A DNA stretch of 64,000 bases. It comes from DATKMK01 sp035541895 (lineage in GTDB: Bacteria; Desulfobacterota; Binatia; HRBIN30; JACQVA1). The stretch is taken from positions 79,702-143,701 of the forward strand of contig DATKMK010000021.1 in assembly GCA_035541895.1 (NCBI GenBank), given 5' to 3'. The stretch's first letter is position 1. Every line of letters begins with the position of its first letter. The notes under the pieces were generated by a model. It was given only the letters and a program-made list of their open reading frames with translations. It ran no database searches and was not told the DNA's origin. Shown piece after piece: positions 50,379-58,091 of the stretch. Made by a program: the position numbers and the translations under genes.

Positions 50379-51218
50379 ATGGATGCGTTTGCGAATCGTG
50401 TGGCGGTGATCACCGGAGGCGCCGGGGGCATCGGGATGGCGATGGCGCGCAGTTTCGCGCAGCGCGGCGCGCGCGTGGTGCTCGCGGATCTTGACGGCGC
50501 CGCGCTGGAACGCGCCACCGCCGAGCTGGCAGCGTCGGGCGCGCAGGTGCTGGGGGTGCCGACGGACGTCACCAAGCTCGACAGTGTGCACGCCCTCGCG
50601 GATTCGGCGGCGCGCCGTTTCGGCGCGGTGCACATCGTGTGCAACAACGCCGGTGTCGCCACCTTCGGCGAGATCAAGGACTCGACGCACAAGGACTGGG
50701 AATTCACGATGAACGTGAACTTCTGGGGTGTGGTGCACGGCGTGGAAGCCTTCGTGCCGCGTCTGATCGCGCAGGGCGCAGGGGGCCACATTGTCAACAC
50801 CGCATCGATGGCCGGTTTGGTGGGCATGCAGTGGCTCGGCATCTACTGCGCATCGAAGTTCGCGGTGGTCGGGTTGACGGAATCGCTCCATCGCGAGCTC
50901 AAGCCGTACGGCGTTGGCGTGAGTGTATTGTGTCCGATGATCGTCGCGACCAACATCAACGCCAACTCGGTTCGGATGCGCCCGCCGGAGTTGCGCAATC
51001 CGGGCGATCCGGTTTCCGTGCCCGAAGTCGGGGCCACGGTCGATGTTCCGGAGGGTGCGATGAAGGGTGGGACGATCGCGGCCGAGGACGTCGCGCGACG
51101 GGTGGTGCGCGCGATCGATCGCCAGGATCTGTACATTCTCACTCATCCGGAGCAGCGCGGATTTCTGCGCCGACGGGCGGCCAAGCTGGACGCGATGTTC
51201 GAGGAGGGCACGTGGTGA
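50379..51218 (+). CDS. SDR family NAD(P)-dependent oxidoreductase
   Basis: ATG 50379 begins MDAFANRVAVITGGAGGIG. The 279-residue SDR has CNNAGVATFGE, NTASMAGLVGMQW and the YCASKFAVVG active site (Tyr and Lys present). The long C-terminal part (PKSVG-type region with RRAAKLDAMFEEGTW) is typical of SDRs acting on bulky hydrophobic substrates. It overlaps the next SDR gene by 4 bases, so the two form an operon. Confidence 0.91.
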   Translation: MDAFANRVAVITGGAGGIGMAMARSFAQRGARVVLADLDGAALERATAELAASGAQVLGVPTDVTKLDSVHALADSAARRFGAVHIVCNNAGVATFGEIKDSTHKDWEFTMNVNFWGVVHGVEAFVPRLIAQGAGGHIVNTASMAGLVGMQWLGIYCASKFAVVGLTESLHRELKPYGVGVSVLCPMIVATNINANSVRMRPPELRNPGDPVSVPEVGATVDVPEGAMKGGTIAAEDVARRVVRAIDRQDLYILTHPEQRGFLRRRAAKLDAMFEEGTW

Positions 51219-51982
51219 AGGATCTCTTTTCGGTGCAAGGCAAGACCGCGCTCGTCACCGGTGGCTCGCGTGGGATCGGGTTGATGATCGCGCGCGGCTT
51301 CGTCGAGGCGGGTGCGAAGGTCTACATCTCCGCGCGAAGGCAAGCGGACTGCGAGAAGGCGGCGGCGGAGTTGTCGCAGCACGGAACCTGTGTCGCGATT
51401 CCGGCCGATCTATCCACCGAAGCGGAGTGCAATCGCCTCGCGCGCGAGATCGCGGCGCGCGAATCGAAGCTGCACATCTTGGTCAACAACGCCGGCGCCA
51501 ATTGGGGCGCACCGTTGGCGGAGTATCCCGACTCGGCGTGGGATAAGGTACTCGCGCTCAACGTGAAGGCGGTATTTCATCTCACCCGGGCCGCGATCCC
51601 GCAGTTGGAGCAGGCCGCGCGGCCCGGTGATCCGGCGCGCGTGATCAATATTGGCTCCATCGACGGCCTGCAGGTTCCGCTGCTGGAAACCTACGCGTAC
51701 TCCGCCAGCAAAGCTGCGGTGCATCATCTCACGCGGGTGCTGGCGATGAAGCTGGCGGGTCGAGGCATCACGGTCAACGCGGTCGCCCCCGGCCCGTTCG
51801 AAAGCAAGATGATGGCGGAGACGCTCCGCAACTTCGGCGATGCCATCCGCGCCTCGTGCCCATTGGGACGCATCGGCGAACCGGAGGACATGGCCGGCGT
51901 GGCGATCTATCTCGCCTCACGTGCCGGAGCCTACGTCACCGGCGCGGTCATTCCGGTGGACGGCGGTATCTCGACCCGGTGA
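51215..51982 (+). CDS. SDR family oxidoreductase (FabG/RhlG-like)
   Basis: Starts at GTG 51215, overlapping the previous stop (GTGA), with GGAGGG six bases upstream. The 255-residue protein has TGGSRGIGLMIA, VNNAGANWGAP, NIGSIDGLQVP, YAYSASKAAVHHLT and the final VTGAVIPVDGGIST. It is a close match to 3-oxoacyl reductase-type SDRs, so probably handles a 3-hydroxyacyl thioester or a cyclic alcohol. Coupled to the preceding SDR, suggesting consecutive or alternative redox steps. Confidence 0.91.
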   Translation: MKDLFSVQGKTALVTGGSRGIGLMIARGFVEAGAKVYISARRQADCEKAAAELSQHGTCVAIPADLSTEAECNRLAREIAARESKLHILVNNAGANWGAPLAEYPDSAWDKVLALNVKAVFHLTRAAIPQLEQAARPGDPARVINIGSIDGLQVPLLETYAYSASKAAVHHLTRVLAMKLAGRGITVNAVAPGPFESKMMAETLRNFGDAIRASCPLGRIGEPEDMAGVAIYLASRAGAYVTGAVIPVDGGISTR

Positions 51983-52055
51983 CATTGGGGCCTGCGGCCG
52001 ACGGAGGCGATGCGTTCCGGACTCGTCAACGAGGGTGTTGAGCCCGATCCGCGGC

Positions 52056-52084
52056 TTGACTAACGAACGTTAGTTTCCTAGCTA
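52056..52084 (+). promoter_or_regulatory. Candidate promoter with perfect TetR-type operator, upstream of tetR
   Basis: TTGACT (52056-52061) and TAGCTA (52079-52084) are 17 bases apart. The operator ACTAACGAACGTTAGT (52059-52074) is a perfect 7-2-7 inverted repeat. The GTG start at 52092 lies only 8 bases beyond the -10, so the mRNA may be almost leaderless. The same motif with two changes is at 31158-31173. Confidence 0.65.
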
Positions 52085-52091
52085 TCTGCCC

Positions 52092-52787
52092 GTGACCGGT
52101 CGAACAGCGACCCCTCGAGTGCGTGCGGCCAAACGCGACGCGGCGAGCGAATCCTCGCCGCCAACGCGGGAGGTGATTCTCGATACCGCCGAGCAACTCT
52201 TTGCGGTGCGCGGGGTGGACGGCGTGGCGCTGCGTGACTTGGCGCGCGAGATGAATCTGACTGCTCCCAGCCTGTACAATCATTTTCCCAGTAAACAGGC
52301 CCTTTACGACGCGGTGCTCGAGCGTGGTCTGCAGCCGATTTTGGAAACCGTCGCTGAGGCGTGGCATCCCGGCGCGCTCCGCCCCGAACAAATGCGGGCG
52401 ACGGTTGATAAGATGATTACGCACCTGGCGACGCACCCGCACCTTGCGCGCTTGTTGCAGCGTGCGCTGTTGGAGGAAACCGGGAGCTTGCAAAAGCTGA
52501 TCGCGCGGTGGATCACACCGCTCTATCGTGAAGGCGTCAACGTGATTCGCGAGACGGCGGGCGTCGCGGGATGGGAGCCGGACGAAGTCCCGCACCTGGC
52601 GCTGGGTTTGTTCGGAATGGTGTTCGCATACTTTACTAACGCCGCAGCCCTGCAGGCCTTCACCGGCCGCAACGGCGATCCCCTGTCGCCGCGCGCGCTG
52701 GCGGTGCAGCGGCGGTTTCAGGAAAAGGCGATCTATCGCCTCCTCGGTCCCTACCCGAAGGCGGCGGGCCGGTCGCGCAAGATCTGA
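52092..52787 (+). CDS. TetR family transcriptional regulator
   Basis: A 231-residue protein from GTG 52092; a second GTG at 52119 is possible. No Shine-Dalgarno sequence is seen. The helix-turn-helix reads LRDLAREMNLTAPSLYNHFPSKQALY. The C-terminal domain is longer than average for binding of an acyl-CoA-like ligand, though this is only inferred from context. It is probably autoregulated through the palindrome immediately upstream and may control the OB-fold/thiolase operon 21 kb away. Confidence 0.88.
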   Translation: MTGRTATPRVRAAKRDAASESSPPTREVILDTAEQLFAVRGVDGVALRDLAREMNLTAPSLYNHFPSKQALYDAVLERGLQPILETVAEAWHPGALRPEQMRATVDKMITHLATHPHLARLLQRALLEETGSLQKLIARWITPLYREGVNVIRETAGVAGWEPDEVPHLALGLFGMVFAYFTNAAALQAFTGRNGDPLSPRALAVQRRFQEKAIYRLLGPYPKAAGRSRKI

Positions 52788-52853
52788 CGGATCAATTTGT
52801 TTCGCCGCTGGATGTAGTTCGGATTCGACTTTTGCAACGAGGGAGACGCTTTC

Positions 52854-53975
52854 ATGGCTGGCAACACCGACGGAAAAATCACCGACGAGGGTATCGCGAA
52901 ACTGCGTGAGCGCATCGGCCAGGGATTCCCGGGCCGGCGTCCGTGGCGCACCGAGGCGACGCGCGACGCGATCTATCATCTCGCGCTGGCCATCGGCGAC
53001 ATGAGCCCGCTCTATCTCGACGAAGAGTATGCGAGGCGGACGCGCTGGGGCACGATGATCGCCCCGCCAATTATCGTCCAGACCATGGACACGCTGCGCG
53101 CCGTGGGGCATAGCGGGCTCCCCGAAGGACTGCCGGGCGTGCATTCGATTTGGACCGGCTCGTACTACGAGTGGAAGCGTCCGGTAAAGTTGGGCGACCG
53201 CATTCGCGCCGACTCCTATCTGAAGGAAATCCGCGAGAAGGAGAGCACATTCGGCGGCGGGCGCGCGCTCTACCAAACCTATGAAGCCAAGTACTACGAT
53301 CAGAACGGCGAGCACATCGGGGTGCGCAACGACACGTGGATCCGCATCGAACGCGCGAAGACCCGCGAGAAGAAGAAGTACGGCGACATCCAACTCGCGC
53401 AATGGCAGCCCGACGACATCGCCCGCTTCATGGAAGAGTACCGCACCCAGAAGCGCACGGCGGAACGCTACTGGGAGGATGTGAAGGTCGGCGATCCGCT
53501 CAACCCCATCATCAAGGGGCCGCTGACACCGACCGCCGAGATTGCGTTCGAATCCTACTTCGGCGTGTACTTAGTTGGTAATGTGGTGGCGGCCAACCTG
53601 TACGCGAAACATCCCGCGCTCATGATTCCGAACGAGCAGGGCGTTCCCGAGCCGCCGCAACGAGTGCACTGGGACAACGCGTTCACGCAGCGATTGCTCG
53701 GCCTGCCCGGGGCCTACGATCTCGGTCCCGAGCGCTGCTCGTGGCTGGTTCAAGGGATGACCGACTGGATCGGCGACAACGGCCTACTCACGATGATCGA
53801 CGCCCGCTATCACAAGTTCAACTATATGGGCGACGTCACGTGGGTGCGCGGCACGGTTACCGACAAGTTCGATCGCGACGGCAAAGCGTATGTCCGCTGC
53901 GCGCTCGAATGCGTGAACCATCGCGACGAGATCACCGCAACCGCGACCGCCGAAGCCGAATTGCCGCATCGCTAG
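52854..53975 (+). CDS. MaoC-like double-hotdog dehydratase
   Basis: A 373-residue protein with two hotdog domains. The N-terminal one resembles the FAS1-type dehydratase (LALAIGDMSPLYLDEEYARR, GTMIAPPIIVQTMD, WKRPVKLGDRIRAD); the second starts near WEDVKVGDPLNPIIKGPLTP. The usual hydratase Asp/His pair is altered: DMSPLYLDEEY keeps Asp but has no His in that place. Likely hydrates or dehydrates an enoyl-CoA of the pathway. It lies 66 bases after the TetR gene. Confidence 0.87.
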   Translation: MAGNTDGKITDEGIAKLRERIGQGFPGRRPWRTEATRDAIYHLALAIGDMSPLYLDEEYARRTRWGTMIAPPIIVQTMDTLRAVGHSGLPEGLPGVHSIWTGSYYEWKRPVKLGDRIRADSYLKEIREKESTFGGGRALYQTYEAKYYDQNGEHIGVRNDTWIRIERAKTREKKKYGDIQLAQWQPDDIARFMEEYRTQKRTAERYWEDVKVGDPLNPIIKGPLTPTAEIAFESYFGVYLVGNVVAANLYAKHPALMIPNEQGVPEPPQRVHWDNAFTQRLLGLPGAYDLGPERCSWLVQGMTDWIGDNGLLTMIDARYHKFNYMGDVTWVRGTVTDKFDRDGKAYVRCALECVNHRDEITATATAEAELPHR

Positions 53976-53984
53976 CGGCCGGCG

Positions 53985-54614
53985 TCACGCGCCGCAGCAA
54001 CGCTTCCATTTCCGCCCGCTGCCGCACGGGCACGGATCGTTGCGACCGGGCGGAGCGTCGGGTCGGATGCTGTCCCGGCGCAGCGCCAGCACGCTCAGCG
54101 CGCCCACGAAGACCGGGGCCGCAAACAAGCCGGCGCCGCCGGTCGCGTGATACACGCCGATAGTGGCAAGCGCCTGGTACCCAGCGTTCTGGGGCAAGTC
54201 GCCGGATACCGTTTGCCAGGCGTCTCCTGCAACGATCAATCCGTCAACGAGTACCAAACCAAGGGTCCCCAAGAACAAGACGGCGAGGAGGCCGCGCCTT
54301 GGACGCCAACGCGGAACCCAGTCCGCTGCGAGTACGATCGCGATAAACATTGCGACATTTCGTGTGTGCTCAATCGAGTTAACGTGGACGTTCCAAGTGT
54401 TGGGCGGCGGCTCCAACGCGCTTACCCGGAAGTGCATTTGGTCCCCGTCGATCTCCCCGTCGACGTCATACCCGGTGCACCGCTCAAGAACCTCGGCTGC
54501 GGTCGCGCTGATCGCGCCGGCGACGAGGTGATTACCGAGCGAACTCACGAGCACACCGAGCAGCACCACGTAGCAGGCGAGAAACCGTAGGCTAAGGAAC
54601 AACACGGAGGTCAT
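53985..54614 (-). CDS. Exosortase-H-associated-type membrane protein with C-terminal SEC-C motif
   Basis: A 209-residue protein: a first membrane helix (FLACYVVLLGVLVSSLGNHL), an extracytoplasmic beta-rich segment (GEIDGDQMHFRVSALEPPP), then three or four further helices. The layout resembles the small membrane partner encoded next to exosortase H. The last 22 residues are a SEC-C zinc motif (GRNDPCPCGSGRKWKRCCGA) as on SecA tails. It begins inside the 3' end of the exosortase gene (23-base overlap), so the pair is co-translated. Confidence 0.78.
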   Translation of the reverse strand: MTSVLFLSLRFLACYVVLLGVLVSSLGNHLVAGAISATAAEVLERCTGYDVDGEIDGDQMHFRVSALEPPPNTWNVHVNSIEHTRNVAMFIAIVLAADWVPRWRPRRGLLAVLFLGTLGLVLVDGLIVAGDAWQTVSGDLPQNAGYQALATIGVYHATGGAGLFAAPVFVGALSVLALRRDSIRPDAPPGRNDPCPCGSGRKWKRCCGA

Positions 54615-55134
54615 TTGTGACTCGCAGCGCCCATTGCAGCCATATTCCGAGAGCGACTGTCAGCAATACGACCGGCCATACGTACAGATGACCGTACGAC
54701 AGGGCCATTGGCCAGTGTGCGCCGACGTAGATAAGGCTAATCATGCGGACGACGTTGAGCACGAGCAGGATCGGAAGGCCGAAGCCCAGTACAGTGAGCC
54801 GCGGGCGCCAACGGCAGGGGAAGGCGATGACCGCCGCGGCGAAGAGCCCCATCACTTCGATACCCGTGCAGTCGCTGAGGATCTCAAAACTCGCTGCGTG
54901 ATAGATGATGACCTGCCCCGACCGCTCCACCACGGCTCCTGCGAGAGACATCAACCCGACAATCGCTGCGGCTGCGACACGGGATATCGCGCTCGTGGCG
55001 GCACTGTCGAAGACGACATAGTCGATCTGCACGCAGGCGGAAAACGCCAAGACCAGCGCGACAAACGCCATCGCGAAGCGCAGCACCAACCGCTGCGGCC
55101 GCTTTCGTTCGAGTACGCCCGGCATGCGAACCAC
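54592..55134 (-). CDS. xrtH: Exosortase H-like membrane cysteine transpeptidase
   Basis: A 180-residue integral membrane protein, short like exosortase H. The active-site Cys is in SDCTGIEVMGLFAAAV, the essential Arg in VLNVVRMISLIYVG and the His in SYGHLYVWPVVLLTV, in the order and spacing of exosortases/archaeosortases. Such enzymes recognise C-terminal anchor tails (motif, helix, basic end) on secreted proteins and cut and transfer them to a surface carrier. The upstream damaged gene carries such a tail. The H subtype is inferred from size and partner. Confidence 0.83.
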   Translation of the reverse strand: MVRMPGVLERKRPQRLVLRFAMAFVALVLAFSACVQIDYVVFDSAATSAISRVAAAAIVGLMSLAGAVVERSGQVIIYHAASFEILSDCTGIEVMGLFAAAVIAFPCRWRPRLTVLGFGLPILLVLNVVRMISLIYVGAHWPMALSYGHLYVWPVVLLTVALGIWLQWALRVTNDLRVVP

Positions 55135-55224
55135 ACTGCAACCCTCTCTTCGCTACCACTTCGGGTCGGCAAGACCAAGGGACCAGTGGTCCGACGGCGC
55201 GAGTCTTCCCGTTGCTCCCCAACC

Positions 55225-55264
55225 GGCGGCGCCGCGCCACAGTAGGCGGCGCCGCGCCACAGTA
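55225..55264. repeat. Perfect 20-base tandem duplication
   Basis: GGCGGCGCCGCGCCACAGTA occurs twice in direct succession (55225-55244 and 55245-55264). It lies in the C-terminal end of the disrupted sorted-protein gene. Being 20 bases, it shifts the frame after the anchor helix and removes the normal stop. Confidence 0.9.
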
Positions 55265-55782
55265 GGATGATCGTCCGGCTCGCCAACAGGAGCAAGGCAA
55301 ATCCGCGATATCCCGTCGCGGGTGCGGCCGGCACGCTCGCGGGTGTCTCGGTCGGCGTCGGGGTGACTGTCACGGTACTGGTAGGCGTCGGTGGGCATGC
55401 GGTCGTTGCTCCGAGTGAGCCGGCGCTGCACCGCCCCAAACAATTGTGTTGACTGCGTCGCCTGCGGCAAGCGCCCACCGGCGGTTACACTCATGAGGTT
55501 AGTCGGCATCACCAGCACGTCACTGATGTAGTTCCCGCCCGCATCAAAGGCGGCGAGCGCGCTGTTCGCAACCACGGTCTGCCCACCGGCAGTCATCTGA
55601 ATCTCGACGAACTGCTTGGTCGCATCTCCCCCCATAGCTCGTCATGATTTCGCTGATGTTCGCCAGGTGAAAAGCGCTGCCGAGGGTCGTGGCAGGCTCA
55701 ATACACCAATTGCGGCCAACACTGCCCCGAGGCGTCGACGCAACGTGGAGAACTCCTCCCACGGTGTAGCGCCGCGGAGCAT
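55235..55782 (-). pseudogene. Disrupted gene for an exosortase-sorted secreted protein
   Basis: Three frames together give a coherent protein. From ATG 55782: a signal peptide (LRRRLGAVLAAIGVLSLP). A shift near a T-run (about 55672) continues AFHLANISEIMTSYGG. A shift at a run of six G (about 55632) continues GGDATKQFVEIQMTAGGQTV through SVTAGGRLPQATQSTQLFG. A third shift leads to a Pro/Thr linker (CPPTPTSTVTVTPTP) and a sorting tail VPAAPATGYRGFALLLLAS with a Trp/Arg end. A middle domain seems shortened. Two shifts lie at homopolymers, so sequencing error cannot be excluded. Confidence 0.72.
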
Positions 55783-55819
55783 GGTCGGAGCGCTCAGTTG
55801 AGCCAAATGAAAAGTATCG

Positions 55820-57307
55820 TCAGCGACCACCCGGGGCGACCGCGTGGCTCAAACCCTCCCACAGCGCTACCCGCCCGCTGAGATCGCCGGAGGCGAGAAC
55901 GGAGCCGGCCCAGGTCAGTCCCAGTACTTGCGCGCGATGGAATTCGAGTGACTCGACGGTGTTCATTCGATCGCGGTCGTGCAAGCGGACGATCCCGTCC
56001 AATCCAGCGCTGGCGACAATCTGTCCGCCCGGCGCGACTGCGAGCCGCGTCAGCATTTGCGGAAGCCGAATGGCTCCCATCAGCGCGCCGGTGCCGACAT
56101 CCCAGAAGCGAACCAGCGCATCATCACCGGCACTGACGAGGCGGTCGCCGGCAAAGACCAATGCCCGTGTCGCACCGCGCGCGCCGGTGAGGAGAAAGCG
56201 GCGCGCACTCGTCGCGGTGTCGAACACGGCGATGGGACCGCTGTCGCTCGCTACGGCGGCAAGGTCTCCGTGCGGCGCGAACGCCACGGCTGCACCTTCC
56301 CCCATCAACGCAAAGAGGCCGCGCGCTTGTCCGTCTTGTGCGCTGAGAAGGTGTGCAGTGGAGTCGTAGAAGGTGGTGACAAGGAGCGTGGCGCCGTCCG
56401 GTGACCACGCGACGTCGCGGATGATCCTGCCGAGCGGTGGGAGTTCCCGCACTAGCCATCCGTTCCCAACCGAATAGCGCAACAAACGACTTTCGAGCGC
56501 GACCACGGCTTGCGATCCGTCGGGGCTCAGCGCCACTGCGTTCGGGGCTTCGGGATGCGGCGGTTCGGCAACCGGCAGCGTAATCGGCGGCGGCGCCGCA
56601 AATCCCACGGCGAGAGTAGCCTCCGGGAGGCGCCAGCCGGTGACACCCAGGTCGACACCCGTGACGACCATCAACGATCCGTCAGGAGTGGAACTGAGTG
56701 CGGTGATCGCACGCGGGAAGCTGAGGGTGCATCGCGGCACACGACCCGTGCCGGCTTCCGAAGGCGCGGGAACGCAGCCGTCGACGGGCACGGCGCCCGC
56801 CGCGACCTCACCGATTGCAAGCGGCAGGGTGAAACTCTCGTCGATGTGCCGATCGTCGACCGTCAACTCGAAGCGGGCGCTTATTCGCGGCTGTCGCAGC
56901 GCGGGGCCATTGGCGACCATCGCATCGCCGGCCGCCGCCAACGGAAATATCTGTTTGCGATCGGGCAGGGTGAGCGTGACCGATCCTCTGACTGTTTCCA
57001 GCGGCAGCGGCCGTCGCCACACGTCGGTGACGTACAGTTTCACTTGTCCCTGCGGCTCCGCCAAGGCTTCGAGGTGAATCATGCCGCTCATGACGACCAC
57101 GCCGCCGTGATGCGGCGTGTGATCGTGAAATCCCGGTCGCCCCTCGACGGGTGTAACTCCGATGGTGTCCCGCGCGCCGGCTCCTTTGATCTCGGTGTTC
57201 TCGCCCTCGCTGGTGTGCTCGGTCGATCGGTTGCACGCTCCGGCACTCACGATGCTCGCCAGTGCGATCGCCCAGACGACCCACCGCACGAATGGGCCGA
57301 CGCGCAT
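55820..57307 (-). CDS. WD40 beta-propeller lipoprotein with His-rich N-terminal domain
   Basis: A 495-residue protein. A signal peptide with a probable lipid-attachment Cys (IALASIVSAGAC) is followed by a His-rich segment (GFHDHTPHHGGVVVMSG) and a beta domain resembling periplasmic metal-binding adaptor modules (VKLYVTDVWRRPLPLE). Residues about 190-490 form at least six propeller blades (AVALSPDGSQAVVALESRLL, VAWSPDGATLLVTTF, LVSAGDDALVRFWDVGTGAL and so on). It is probably a periplasmic or surface scaffold, perhaps metal-responsive. It is last on a minus-strand run starting with frmA-like and crotonase genes. Confidence 0.87.
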   Translation of the reverse strand: MRVGPFVRWVVWAIALASIVSAGACNRSTEHTSEGENTEIKGAGARDTIGVTPVEGRPGFHDHTPHHGGVVVMSGMIHLEALAEPQGQVKLYVTDVWRRPLPLETVRGSVTLTLPDRKQIFPLAAAGDAMVANGPALRQPRISARFELTVDDRHIDESFTLPLAIGEVAAGAVPVDGCVPAPSEAGTGRVPRCTLSFPRAITALSSTPDGSLMVVTGVDLGVTGWRLPEATLAVGFAAPPPITLPVAEPPHPEAPNAVALSPDGSQAVVALESRLLRYSVGNGWLVRELPPLGRIIRDVAWSPDGATLLVTTFYDSTAHLLSAQDGQARGLFALMGEGAAVAFAPHGDLAAVASDSGPIAVFDTATSARRFLLTGARGATRALVFAGDRLVSAGDDALVRFWDVGTGALMGAIRLPQMLTRLAVAPGGQIVASAGLDGIVRLHDRDRMNTVESLEFHRAQVLGLTWAGSVLASGDLSGRVALWEGLSHAVAPGGR

Positions 57308-57310
57308 GGG

Positions 57311-58084
57311 TTACCTCCGTGGCGGGAAGGCGAAGCGACTCGGGTCTTCACGCGACGCGCTTGCCAGCAGGTCGCCGTCGGTTTCGGTCACATCTCCGAG
57401 GGTGACCATCTGCGCGTACGCCCGGAACTGCGTCTTCGTCATGTGCAACGCCGCGGGCGGCTTGGCTGCGAGTCGCTGCGCCCACTCGTCGACCGCGGCA
57501 TCGAGATGATCGTCCGCCACCACGCGATTCAGCAGTCCGTAGCGCTCGGCGGATGCGGCATCGAAGCGGTCGCACAACAAGATCAGTTCCTTCGCGCGCC
57601 CCAAGCCCGCTTCGCGCGCGAGTCGCGGCGCTGCACCCCATGACAGTGGAATGCCGAGGTCGACTTCCGGAATGTGAAAGACCGTGCTGGCCGCCGCGAT
57701 GCGCAGGTCGCAGGCGAGCGCGAGCACCAGCCCGCCGCCGATCGCATGGCCGTGGATGCGGGCGATGGTGATGGCTTCGAGCTTCTCGACGGCTTCGACC
57801 GCGCGCCGCCCGATTTGCGCCGCGTATCGCCGCTCACGCGCGTTTGCGCCCGACCCCATCGCCATGCGCGTGCTCGGCGGGTCTTTGCGATCCGCGCCGG
57901 CGCAGAACGATGGCCCGCGCCCGCCGAGTACGACAACCGGGGTATCGAAGCTCGTCTGCAGTTCGGTGAACGCCGCCGCAATCTCTTCGAGGGCGCGGCT
58001 GTTGAGGGCGTTGCGGCTGGCCGGCCGGTCGAGCCACACCCGCGCAATCGGCCCGTCGCGCTCGATCGACAGCGTTTCGTACAT
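57311..58084 (-). CDS. Enoyl-CoA hydratase/isomerase family protein
   Basis: A 257-residue crotonase (ATG 58084; GTG 58087 also possible). Oxyanion segments GRGPSFCAGADRKD and IHGHAIGGGLVLALACDLRI are intact. The first catalytic Glu position (VFHIPEVDLGIPLSWGAAPR) retains Glu, while the second is Gly/Trp-rich, as in isomerases. It lies 7 bases after the class III alcohol dehydrogenase gene on the same strand and only 3 bases before the WD40 gene. Confidence 0.9.
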   Translation of the reverse strand: MYETLSIERDGPIARVWLDRPASRNALNSRALEEIAAAFTELQTSFDTPVVVLGGRGPSFCAGADRKDPPSTRMAMGSGANARERRYAAQIGRRAVEAVEKLEAITIARIHGHAIGGGLVLALACDLRIAAASTVFHIPEVDLGIPLSWGAAPRLAREAGLGRAKELILLCDRFDAASAERYGLLNRVVADDHLDAAVDEWAQRLAAKPPAALHMTKTQFRAYAQMVTLGDVTETDGDLLASASREDPSRFAFPPRR

Positions 58085-58091
58085 CACCGGC

